10,669 bases of DNA, from assembly GCA_030538175.1 (NCBI GenBank), contig JAUNUL010000026.1, positions 1 through 10,669 of the forward strand. Reading direction: 5' to 3'. Positions within the stretch are counted from its first letter, which is position 1, and every line of letters starts with the position of its first letter. Positions 1 to 7,549 of the stretch are shown piece after piece. Under the pieces are notes generated by a model. It was not told the origin of the DNA. It searched no databases and saw only the letters and a list, made by a program, of their open reading frames with translations. The position numbers and the translations under genes were made by a program. The stretch comes from Propionibacteriaceae bacterium (lineage in GTDB: Bacteria; Actinomycetota; Actinomycetes; Propionibacteriales; Propionibacteriaceae).

Positions 1-1854
1 CACACCCTGCTTCTGATCAGCGGCACCGCCGACCGGTGGTCCATCCCGACCCTCGCTGAGGTCCTGCTCGCCGGGCGTCTGTTGGGCCTCTCGGAAACCG
101 GTCCGACGTCGGTCGAGCACGATTGGCGCCACCGCATGCAATTCGGCTCCTACATCGGCCGGGAGGCAGCGCTCCTGATGCTCGCCGCCACCCCCGGGAA
201 CTCGCCGGAAGCGGTGCGGGCCTGTCAGGCGTACTGGCAGGCGTTCCGGACCGCCGGGCTGCTCGACGCCGACCTCGATGTGGCCACGGTCGGGTTCCCC
301 GAGGAGCTCGAGAAGCTCAACAAACAGGGCCGGCGTCAGGTGACCGACGGGGTCGCGATCGTCGAGAACAGCCGCACGCTTGCGGTCAGCGCCCGGGGAC
401 CGATCCGGGACATCGAGATCAACGGTCACCGGCTCATCATCGCCGAGCAGCTGCCCCCGGTCGGGACGCGAGTCGACCTGGATCCGTTCTTCGATGCCCT
501 CGCCGAAGCCGTGGCGGAGACCCCACGTGCCTACCAGCCCGAGTGGGGCGTACGCCTCGCTGAGCTGACCGGCATGCCGCTGGTCGATGCCCACCTGCTC
601 GCGGCCGGCCTGCCCGGCTTCGGGGACAGCGAGAACAACTTCCTGCCCAAGGACCTCCGGACAGCGATGAAGCTGAAGGTGACTGAGGCCAACCAGGCCC
701 GCGACCGGTTGCAGAAGCATGGCGACCTGCTGCCGCGGCTGCTTGCGGTCGCGGTCCCGGTCGACGATCCGGCCCGGCTGCTCACAGACGGCCCCGATAT
801 CGACGCAATGGCCGAGCTGTGGAAGGCAGAGGTGGGCAGCGGCCCGGCCCTGCCGACGGAGGTCGTGACGGCCAAGCCCAACTGGGTGTCGGATGAGGTC
901 CTGACCCAGTTGATCTCGGGCAATTCGTCGGAGTTCTGGCGCACGGACCCGTCGTGGGATCACACGCTTGCCGAGGCAGCGCTCTGGCTGGCATGGGAGC
1001 TGCCGGCGGACTCTCCCCTGCGCACGGAGATGTCCCAGGCCCTCAGCCACGCCCGGGATGCATTCCACAGCCTGCCCCGCCTGCGTCAGCTCGGCCATGA
1101 CTCTCTGGGCGTATCCCGGCGGCTGCTGGGCCTGCCCCCGCGCCCGGAGCAGGGCGAGAAGGACATCCTCGTCGTGCGCGCGTTCCGGGTGAATGGTGTG
1201 GAGTACTGGTCGGAGCTGGTCACGATCCTGCCGACGGACCTGACGGGTCCCGATGACCCGGACGTCGCGATCGCCCGGGCCATCTGTGACGAACTCCGTT
1301 CGGGCGATGACATTCTCTGGCTGCTCACCGACCAGATCAACCCGTTCATCGAGGGTGTCCTGCCGATCGACCGACCGGGTGTCGTGCAGGACCCGCGCGT
1401 CACCGTGCCCACCCTCGTGGCCGAGGTCGCTGCGGAGCATGGAGTGAGTGAGGAGGCTGCGGCGTACTATCTGCAGCTCCTCGCCCTCGCCCGGCCGACC
1501 GACCGCAATATCCAGGCCTGGAATGGCTGGACTCGGGCACAGCGCGTAGCCGCAGGGGCTGAGTTGGTGGCCAAGGACCTGGTGGTCGAGGGCAAGCGAG
1601 CCCGAGCCGGCCGGACCCTGTTCCTGCCCGGTGGCTGGCTGGAGATGAGTGCCCCGAACCTGCCGATGGAGACGTGGAAGACGCCGTGGCATGCGGTGCG
1701 CGTCATGGAGAGCGGTCGCGGACAGCAGCGTTTGGAGGGTACGCCGGCGTTGCTCCCACCCGCTGAGCTGTTCGCCGCGGCTTGGGCGCGCAGTCGGGGC
1801 GATGACGGCCCGGGCTTCGGGGAGTTGCAGACCACCCGGAAGGGCATCCGTTGA
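1..1854 (+). CDS. Paralog A: C-terminal part of a large conserved protein of unknown function (5' end outside window)
   Basis: The frame is open from base 1 to a TGA at 1852-1854, giving 617 visible residues; the start lies upstream. Visible residues 1-617 align along their length with residues ~934-1531 of the next gene. Shared blocks include GREAA near residue 54, DAHLLAAGLPG, a tryptophan-rich PTDRN region after residue 500, KRARAGR (532-538) followed by FLPGGWLEM, and a closing GTPAL/DGPG segment. By analogy the whole protein is probably ~1500 residues with a helical N-terminus and a propeller-like middle, but that part is unseen. No signal peptide, membrane segment or catalytic motif is visible. 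The C-terminal ~130 residues look like helices, then a basic beta-hairpin, then GGW, which could be a winged helix (inference). The stop overlaps the next start by four bases, so the two are co-translated. I recognise the type as a companion of MoxR/VWA operons but cannot name a function. Confidence 0.85.
   Translation, partial: HTLLLISGTADRWSIPTLAEVLLAGRLLGLSETGPTSVEHDWRHRMQFGSYIGREAALLMLAATPGNSPEAVRACQAYWQAFRTAGLLDADLDVATVGFPEELEKLNKQGRRQVTDGVAIVENSRTLAVSARGPIRDIEINGHRLIIAEQLPPVGTRVDLDPFFDALAEAVAETPRAYQPEWGVRLAELTGMPLVDAHLLAAGLPGFGDSENNFLPKDLRTAMKLKVTEANQARDRLQKHGDLLPRLLAVAVPVDDPARLLTDGPDIDAMAELWKAEVGSGPALPTEVVTAKPNWVSDEVLTQLISGNSSEFWRTDPSWDHTLAEAALWLAWELPADSPLRTEMSQALSHARDAFHSLPRLRQLGHDSLGVSRRLLGLPPRPEQGEKDILVVRAFRVNGVEYWSELVTILPTDLTGPDDPDVAIARAICDELRSGDDILWLLTDQINPFIEGVLPIDRPGVVQDPRVTVPTLVAEVAAEHGVSEEAAAYYLQLLALARPTDRNIQAWNGWTRAQRVAAGAELVAKDLVVEGKRARAGRTLFLPGGWLEMSAPNLPMETWKTPWHAVRVMESGRGQQRLEGTPALLPPAELFAAAWARSRGDDGPGFGELQTTRKGIR
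1838..1844 (+). promoter_or_regulatory. Ribosome binding site for paralog B, deciding a TTG start
   Basis: GGAAGGG lies six bases before a TTG at 1851-1853. The TTG shares bases with the TGA stop of the upstream gene (TTGA, 1851-1854). This Shine-Dalgarno-like match inside the end of paralog A supports the rare TTG start and points to translational coupling. Confidence 0.6.
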
Positions 1855-4800
1855 GTTCCATCGTTGATCCGGCCGCGATTTCTCTGCTGTCGGCACCGGA
1901 GTCCGAGGCCGAGATCGACCTGGTGGCGGCCCGCTGGACCCACCCCGCGCTGGCAGGGCGGACGCTGGTCCGCCTGGTGCCGGAACCGTTGCTGGATGCG
2001 GAGCAGCTCAGCCTCGAGGTTCTCGGGGTCAGCCCCGGGGAGCGTACGCGTGTGGGCCGCGTCCGCCGCCGAGCCGTCGGCTTCCCGGCCTGGCCCATGA
2101 TCCATGACCCCGCGAATGCCCGGCACGCGCTGAACCTGGTCGTCGACCTTGAGCGCGCCGGGGCGGTGGCCCGCAGCAAGCCGAAGGCAGCCCGCGACCG
2201 GATTGATGCGCTGGTGGCCCGACTGGACGGTTCGGCGCCGCACTTCGTGCCCACCCTGTTGGAGGAGGCCGGTCGGCAGTTCCTGCGCGTGGAGAACCCC
2301 AAGATGGCGGCCCAGCTGTTCTCCCGGGCCAGGGAGTGGGAGCGTCGCCATGACATCCCGGTCGATCCCGAGCGGCATCAGGACGTGTTCCTCGAGTTCG
2401 CGTACGCCGGCGCCCTGCCCGTCAAGGAACTCACTGCGGAGGCGAGTCGGCTGGCGAAGCAGCCGGACAAGGCGGCGGCTTATCGGGCGTTCCGCACGCT
2501 GTGCGTGGAGCGGGTCCGCGGCGGTCTGGAACCGAACGCGACGATGGCCAAGGACCTGCGGCGACTCGCGAAAGCCGCGAAGCTCGACGTCGCCGCCGAG
2601 GACGCCGCTGTCGTCCGGGACCTGCTGTCAGCACCCTCGATCGGCCGGGCGACCAAGGAATTCTGGACTGCCTATGACGCCGCGATCGGCCGGATCGCGA
2701 GTGAACCCAGGACCCGGGCCCGACTGCGGCAGCTCGCCCCCCGCACGATCAGCGTGGATGATTGGGTCGGCGCCCTCCAGCGCTGGGGTGTTCTCGACGA
2801 TCTGATCGCCACCGGGGATACGGGATGGTTCCGGCGCATGGTCGGCACAGCCATCGAGTTGCGCGACCGGCAGTTCTATTCGCCCCGGCTGGGCGAGTTG
2901 GCCAGCGTGTTCGCCCCGATGCTCGTCGCTGAAGAACCGATCGTGCTCGACCCCCGCCACATTGCCCTCGTTTCGGCGGATCTGATCGACCTGTTGTTGG
3001 AACTCGGCGTCACGGTGACGATCAGCCCCACTCCGCTCGGAACCCCCGAACGCACCATGTCGCCCACGGGCGTCCCCTTGGTCCAATGGGCCAAACAGGA
3101 CCAGCGCCGGGACCTGACCGCGCTGTGCGCGTCAGAGGAGTTCGCCGAGGCCGTCCAGGAGGGTTTCAGCCAGGCCCTGCGCTGGCGGATGGCCGTTCTG
3201 GACAAGATCGCGCCCCTTCTCGCCAGGCACCGTGGCACCCGGGAACTGGTCATCGCCCGACTCAGCGATGCCGCCCGCAGCACCGGCGTTCGCCCCCTGT
3301 CGATCGCGACCCTCAACGCCGCCTGGACTTCGGTGCAGCCGTGGGACGGACTTGAGGACGACCCCGAGATCACCGGTTGGGTCGAAGCGGTCCGTGCCCA
3401 GTTCGATCCGGTCACTCTCACCGCTGACAACCTGCGTCTCGGCCTGGCGGCCGAGCTCGCCTGGCCGGCCGCCACCGACGCCCTCCAGACCTCCCGCGCG
3501 GCAACCCCTGCACAACAGCACTATCGGGTCCGCTCGGCGATGTGCTGGCCGACGCTGGTCATGGTGGACACCAATGGCGTCCAGATGATCGACGACGAGG
3601 GCACGCGGGCTGTTGTGCACCCGACGGGTGAGTCGATCACGGGTGTGGTGCGGGTCGGCGAAGAACTGGCCCTGCAGACCTATGACCGGGCCAAGAACCG
3701 GTTCGTGTACGCCTGGGACCGGGACCCGGCCACGGTGCGGACCCGTGCACACGCCCAGCTGACCGGGCCGAACCTGAGCACGCACGTCAGCCTCGAAGTC
3801 CCCGGGGGCCGTCTCTTCGCGTCCGGGATCATGCGGCCGGGAGAAGACGATCCATGGGCGGGCGCGCAGAACGGAACCGTCCTGCACGACGGCGAGACCT
3901 ACTGGTCGGCCACCGCAACTGAGTGCCACGAGCTCGACCCGACGACCGGCCGTCGGCACCGCGCATCGCTGCCCGATTGGCTGGCCGAACAGCAGCGGCG
4001 CTTCCCCGACCACACGCTGGTTCCCGGGGAGTGTCAGCTGCATCCCATGACGCCAGGGACCGCTGGCAGTTGGGTGAGCTCCGCGAACGGGTTCCACCGG
4101 ATCGCTGTCCTGACCCGCAAGCAGGGCGACGCCACCGAGACGGTGCTGGTGGACGCCGTGGATACCGTCTATCGCTGCACCAGCAGCAAGCGGTTCAGAC
4201 CGCGGCTGGTCGTCGCCCGACCCGGTGGCGGCCGTTGGCTGGTTTCGGAGTCTGTGTTGTTCGATGCGGGCAGCGGTCAGGAACTGTCCGGGACGGCGCG
4301 CAACGGCCCCGGACCCACCCTCCCGCTGACCGCCTGGCACTATCTGCAGCCCGTGAGCGAACAGGCCAGCCAGGCCCTGCGCGCGGTGACTCCCCGGCAG
4401 GCCGAACCCCTCGTGCGGGCGGTGCTGGAAGCGCAATCGACCGAGCAACAAACCAAACCTGCTGGTGGCCTGATGGGCGCTCTCAGATCGCTCACCAAGG
4501 CGGGCGATCCCCTGGATGTGGCCGCCCGATTAGTTGGTCCCGGCCCGCTCGCGAAGGCGGTTGTCGACCTTGTCACCGAGATCATCGACCGCTGCCGACG
4601 CGCCCAGCCCACGGTCGCCCGTCCTGCCGCAGCGGTCGATCCGGTCCGCACACATGGCGGCTTCCTCGGCGATCTCGCCGAATACCGGGCCGGCACGACG
4701 GTGGAGTCGGTCCGCAATGCCGGCGTACTCCTCGGGCTGAACCGCGGAGAACAGCACGTGGGCGTCCATTGGGGCCCGTGGGCGCTCTATGTCGGCAGGG

Positions 4801-6446
4801 AGGCGGCCATCCTGGCGCTCGCCGCGATGCCCGGGCGTACGCCGAGTGAGGTGCACGCGGCCGCTGCCTATTGGGCCGCCTATCGCGATGCCGGCTTCCT
4901 CGCCGCGAACCCGAGCCTGTCCCGGATCGCTCTGCCTGCCACCGAGCAGAAACCGCAGGAGTTGATCTCCCGGGGCATTTTGCTGCACCGCGATTTCGTC
5001 GTGCGGGCCGATGGGGCGACGGGTGCGGTGACGGTGGGCGGTGAGGTGCACCCGCTGGTGGCCGTGCACCCACCGGCCGGACCCCGCGGTGACCTGACTC
5101 CCGCGTTCGAAGCGCTGGCGACCGCGGTCGCGGAGCAGCCCCGGACCTATGACCCGCAGTGGGGGGAACGGTTGGCGGAGCTGGCCGGGCTGCCCCTGCC
5201 CGATGCCCACTTCCTGGCGGCCGGTCTGCCCGGTGTTTCCGGTCGGTGGTCAGAGCGGTCCCAAGCCCCGTCGGGGCTGGGCCTCACGGGCGATCAGATC
5301 ACCGCCACCAAACAGCGCCTGGCCCGTCACCGGCACCTGTGGCTCGGGATGCTCGCGGCCGGCGTACCTCTCGACGAGCCCACCCGGATCGTCCGCGACG
5401 GACCGGATGTCGCGGCGATGGCGGCGTACTGGCGGGCCCACACCGCCCAGGACAGCCAACGCACCGTCCCACCGGAGTTGCTCGCGATCCAGCCCTCGTG
5501 GATCGACACCGACGCGGCAGGGGCGCTGCTGGCCCCGACCCATGACCCCGGCCGCACCGACTGGGCCGCGACGGTGCCCGCACTGCTCTGGCTGGCTGAG
5601 GAACTGCCGGCGGACTCGCCGCTGCGCACGTCCCTGGCCGAGTCCGTGGCAGCTCTGGAGAGGGACTTCTGGACTGAACGCACCCCCGTCCCGGTCGGTG
5701 TTGCCGGCGGCGTCCGAAAGCTCTGGGGTCTGCCGGAACGGGCCGATCAGGGCACGACGGACCTCGCGGTGGGCCCCTTCCGGCTGACCCCCTTCGACGT
5801 GCTGAGTGTCGTGCCGGCGGAGCTGAGCGGCCCGGACGACCCGCAGGTGGCCGTCCTCGGCGAGCTGTCCCTGACCGCGTTCCGGCCGACACCCATCTGG
5901 TGGATCACCCGCGGCGGGCTGGCCTCGTTCGGGGCCGGCGTACGCCCGCGCGAGCGCGTGGCCGGGATCGGCACCGCGGTGCAGGATCCACGGGCGGTCG
6001 TGCCCGAGCTGGTCACGGACGTCAGCGCTGAGTTGGCGGTCAGCGCTGACGCGGCGGCGTACTATCTGCAGCTCCTCGCGCTCGCCGCACCGACCGACCG
6101 GAACGTCCAGGACTGGAACGACTGGACGCCGCGACGGCGGACCAAGGCCGCCGACGAGCTGGTCGACAAAGAACTGCTGGTGACCGGCAAGCGTGCCCGC
6201 GCCGGCCGCTCGGTGTTCCTGCCCGGCGGTTGGCTGGAGATGGCCGCCCCCGACCTGCCGATCGAGGAGTGGAAGGCGACCGCGTTCGCGTTGGTGGAAC
6301 AGTCCCCGCGGCAGTGGGCACCTCGACTGCGCGGCACCCCCGCACTCGCCCCGACCAGCGACTTGTTCACGACCGCCTGGCGACGCTGCACCGACGGCGA
6401 CGGGCCCGGCTGGCAGGAACTCACCACGACCAGGAGACGCCGATGA
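1851..6446 (+). CDS. Paralog B: 1531-residue multidomain protein with helical, propeller-like and paralog-shared C-terminal regions
   Basis: Start is TTG 1851 with a ribosome site at 1838; stop is TGA 6444-6446. Residues ~100-550 are mainly alpha-helical, with a TPR-like stretch near 135-170 (AGRQFL, AAQLFSRARE). Residues ~555-835 switch to beta-rich sequence with many G, W, D and aromatic turns (for example VMVDTNG near 570 and LFASGIM), which reads like a beta-propeller although blade number cannot be fixed by eye. Residues ~862-900 form a Gln/Gly-rich linker with unusual codons, including the only TTA noticed (residue 894). Residues ~934-1531 are the segment shared with paralog A, ending in a possible winged helix with KRARAGR at 1447-1453. 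There is no signal peptide or membrane segment, so it is likely cytoplasmic. Large propeller-bearing proteins are known partners of MoxR ATPases and VWA proteins in predicted ternary conflict systems. A scaffold or sensor role here is inference. The stop overlaps the ATPase start. Confidence 0.9.
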   Translation: MSSIVDPAAISLLSAPESEAEIDLVAARWTHPALAGRTLVRLVPEPLLDAEQLSLEVLGVSPGERTRVGRVRRRAVGFPAWPMIHDPANARHALNLVVDLERAGAVARSKPKAARDRIDALVARLDGSAPHFVPTLLEEAGRQFLRVENPKMAAQLFSRAREWERRHDIPVDPERHQDVFLEFAYAGALPVKELTAEASRLAKQPDKAAAYRAFRTLCVERVRGGLEPNATMAKDLRRLAKAAKLDVAAEDAAVVRDLLSAPSIGRATKEFWTAYDAAIGRIASEPRTRARLRQLAPRTISVDDWVGALQRWGVLDDLIATGDTGWFRRMVGTAIELRDRQFYSPRLGELASVFAPMLVAEEPIVLDPRHIALVSADLIDLLLELGVTVTISPTPLGTPERTMSPTGVPLVQWAKQDQRRDLTALCASEEFAEAVQEGFSQALRWRMAVLDKIAPLLARHRGTRELVIARLSDAARSTGVRPLSIATLNAAWTSVQPWDGLEDDPEITGWVEAVRAQFDPVTLTADNLRLGLAAELAWPAATDALQTSRAATPAQQHYRVRSAMCWPTLVMVDTNGVQMIDDEGTRAVVHPTGESITGVVRVGEELALQTYDRAKNRFVYAWDRDPATVRTRAHAQLTGPNLSTHVSLEVPGGRLFASGIMRPGEDDPWAGAQNGTVLHDGETYWSATATECHELDPTTGRRHRASLPDWLAEQQRRFPDHTLVPGECQLHPMTPGTAGSWVSSANGFHRIAVLTRKQGDATETVLVDAVDTVYRCTSSKRFRPRLVVARPGGGRWLVSESVLFDAGSGQELSGTARNGPGPTLPLTAWHYLQPVSEQASQALRAVTPRQAEPLVRAVLEAQSTEQQTKPAGGLMGALRSLTKAGDPLDVAARLVGPGPLAKAVVDLVTEIIDRCRRAQPTVARPAAAVDPVRTHGGFLGDLAEYRAGTTVESVRNAGVLLGLNRGEQHVGVHWGPWALYVGREAAILALAAMPGRTPSEVHAAAAYWAAYRDAGFLAANPSLSRIALPATEQKPQELISRGILLHRDFVVRADGATGAVTVGGEVHPLVAVHPPAGPRGDLTPAFEALATAVAEQPRTYDPQWGERLAELAGLPLPDAHFLAAGLPGVSGRWSERSQAPSGLGLTGDQITATKQRLARHRHLWLGMLAAGVPLDEPTRIVRDGPDVAAMAAYWRAHTAQDSQRTVPPELLAIQPSWIDTDAAGALLAPTHDPGRTDWAATVPALLWLAEELPADSPLRTSLAESVAALERDFWTERTPVPVGVAGGVRKLWGLPERADQGTTDLAVGPFRLTPFDVLSVVPAELSGPDDPQVAVLGELSLTAFRPTPIWWITRGGLASFGAGVRPRERVAGIGTAVQDPRAVVPELVTDVSAELAVSADAAAYYLQLLALAAPTDRNVQDWNDWTPRRRTKAADELVDKELLVTGKRARAGRSVFLPGGWLEMAAPDLPIEEWKATAFALVEQSPRQWAPRLRGTPALAPTSDLFTTAWRRCTDGDGPGWQELTTTRRRR
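6020..6051 (+). repeat. Strong hairpin inside paralog B (12-bp stem, 8-base loop)
   Basis: Bases 6020-6031 (CGTCAGCGCTGA) are perfectly complementary to 6040-6051 (TCAGCGCTGACG), with loop GTTGGCGG between. Bases 6039-6050 are also a perfect 12-base palindrome, and 6021-6032 is the same palindrome with one mismatch, 18 bases away centre to centre. The coding meaning is a repeated Val-Ser-Ala-Asp/Glu. No T-run follows, so it is not an intrinsic terminator. The corresponding part of paralog A lacks it. Confidence 0.7.
6432..6436 (+). promoter_or_regulatory. Ribosome binding site for the MoxR-type ATPase
   Basis: AGGAG sits six bases before ATG 6443. The ATG overlaps the upstream stop as ATGA (6443-6446). 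This decides the start against earlier in-frame ATG and GTG codons that would lie well inside paralog B. Confidence 0.75.
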
Positions 6447-7543
6447 GCACCCAGATCCTGCTTCCCGAGGACCGCTTCGCCGAGGAGCTCGAGGCGCTCG
6501 CCGCCAGCGACACCGGGCCTCGTCCGCCCGGGTGGCTGCTGACGCCGCGGGCGGTCGTGCAGTTCGTGATGGGCACGGAGTCGGTCGGCCGGGGCAAGGC
6601 GAAGGTGGCGATCTCACCGAAGTACGTCGGCGATCCCGGGCTGGTCGAACGCTGCGTCGTGACCCTGGCCGGTCAACGCGGGCTCATGCTGGTCGGCGAA
6701 CCCGGCACGGCCAAGTCGATGCTGTCGGAACTGCTGGCGGCCGCGATCAGCGGAACCTCGACCCTGGTGGTCCAGGGCACGGCCGGCACGACGGAGGACC
6801 AGCTGCGGTATGGCTGGAACTATGCCCAACTGCTCGCCCACGGGCCGAGCGAGGATGCGCTGGTGGCCTCACCGGTGCTGCGGGGCATGGAGACCGGCCG
6901 CATCGTCCGGATCGAAGAGATCACCCGCTGTCTGCCTGAGGTCCAGGACTCGCTGGTATCGCTCCTCAGTGAGCGGCGCATCGCCATCCCCGAACTGGGC
7001 GACCGGTCCGTCGCGGCGACCCAAGGGTTCTCGGTCATCGCGACCGCCAACCTCCGCGACCGTGGCGTGACCGAGATGAGCGCGGCGCTGAAGCGACGCT
7101 TCAACTTCGAGACCGTCGACCCGATCGCCGATATCGATGCCGAGATTGCGTTGGTGACCCGCCAGACCAGGCTGGCCCTGGCTGCGGCGGCCGTCGACAA
7201 GCCTGTCGACGAGGTGGTGGTCGAGGTGCTGGTGACGGCGTTCCGGGACCTGCGTTCGGGGGTGAGCCGCGAGGGCTGGGCGGTGGAGAAGCCGTCCACG
7301 GTGCTGTCGACTGCGGAGGCGGTCGCGGTGTCGACGTCGGTGGCGCTGGGGTCGGCGTACTTCCCGGCCCACGCCGACGGGATCCGCATGCTGCCCGGGC
7401 ACCTGCTCGGGGTGGTCCGCAAGGACGACCCTGCGGATGCCGGCCGGCTCCGGGGGTACTGGGATGCTGTCGTGCGCCGCCGGGCCGAGGACGGCCAGCG
7501 AACGTGGCGGACGCTCTGGCAGCAGCGCGACGACCTGGGCTGA
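6443..7543 (+). CDS. MoxR-type AAA+ ATPase
   Basis: This is a 366-residue cytosolic ATPase, a normal length for MoxR proteins. Visible parts in order are: an N-terminal ~60-residue extension; Walker A GEPGTAKS at 85-92; a Walker B-like strand GRIVRIEEI at 152-160 with Glu-Glu where Asp-Glu is usual; LPEVQDSLVSLLSE just after it; sensor-1 segment VIATANLRDRG at 198-208 with Asn203; an arginine-finger segment ALKRRF at 215-220; and a helical lid to the end. MoxR ATPases assemble as hexamers and act as chaperone-like remodelers, usually on a VWA partner encoded nearby, which is the case here. The RIEE-type Walker B with a following VQD is, from memory, typical of the subgroup found beside DUF5682 genes. 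It is coupled to paralog B through ATGA and lies three bases from the next gene. The client is unknown. Confidence 0.95.
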   Translation: MSTQILLPEDRFAEELEALAASDTGPRPPGWLLTPRAVVQFVMGTESVGRGKAKVAISPKYVGDPGLVERCVVTLAGQRGLMLVGEPGTAKSMLSELLAAAISGTSTLVVQGTAGTTEDQLRYGWNYAQLLAHGPSEDALVASPVLRGMETGRIVRIEEITRCLPEVQDSLVSLLSERRIAIPELGDRSVAATQGFSVIATANLRDRGVTEMSAALKRRFNFETVDPIADIDAEIALVTRQTRLALAAAAVDKPVDEVVVEVLVTAFRDLRSGVSREGWAVEKPSTVLSTAEAVAVSTSVALGSAYFPAHADGIRMLPGHLLGVVRKDDPADAGRLRGYWDAVVRRRAEDGQRTWRTLWQQRDDLG

Positions 7544-7549
7544 GCCGTG
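7541..7549 (+). other. Same-frame stop/start junction TGA-GCC-GTG
   Basis: The ATPase stop (TGA 7541-7543) and the GTG start (7547-7549) are in the same reading frame, separated by one GCC codon. No good Shine-Dalgarno sequence precedes the GTG, so re-initiation after ATPase translation is the likely route. Readthrough of this TGA would fuse the two proteins. Confidence 0.7.

Larger units (their letters stand above)
4650..6446 (+). repeat. Second copy of the ~1.8 kb segment shared by paralogs A and B
   Basis: Bases ~4650-6446 encode the same domain set in the same order as bases 1-1854. Most of the match is at protein level. The DNA has diverged, but short blocks remain: 26 identical bases at 1459-1484 and 6054-6079 encode AAYYLQLL, and another conserved block encodes ELPADSPLRT in both. 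This fits an old tandem gene duplication rather than a recent repeat or assembly artefact. Confidence 0.8.

Noticed and set aside
82..84. TTG at 82 as the true start of paralog A
   Set aside because: The frame is open to base 1, and the region before and after 82 aligns with the interior of paralog B, so this is an internal codon of a longer protein.
6020..6051. Intrinsic terminator between paralog B and the ATPase
   Set aside because: The hairpin lies inside coding sequence and is followed by GCGGCGGCG rather than a T-run.
6230..6442. Upstream extension of the ATPase to a start at 6230
   Set aside because: It would overlap paralog B by over 200 bases. ATG 6443 has a good ribosome site and the ATGA overlap, and the extension is Arg/Pro-rich without a MoxR match.
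1..6446. DUF4132, DUF5691 or SWIM zinc-finger identity for paralogs A/B
   Set aside because: I see no SWIM CxC...CxH pattern and no sequence resembling the conserved blocks I know for DUF4132 or DUF5691.
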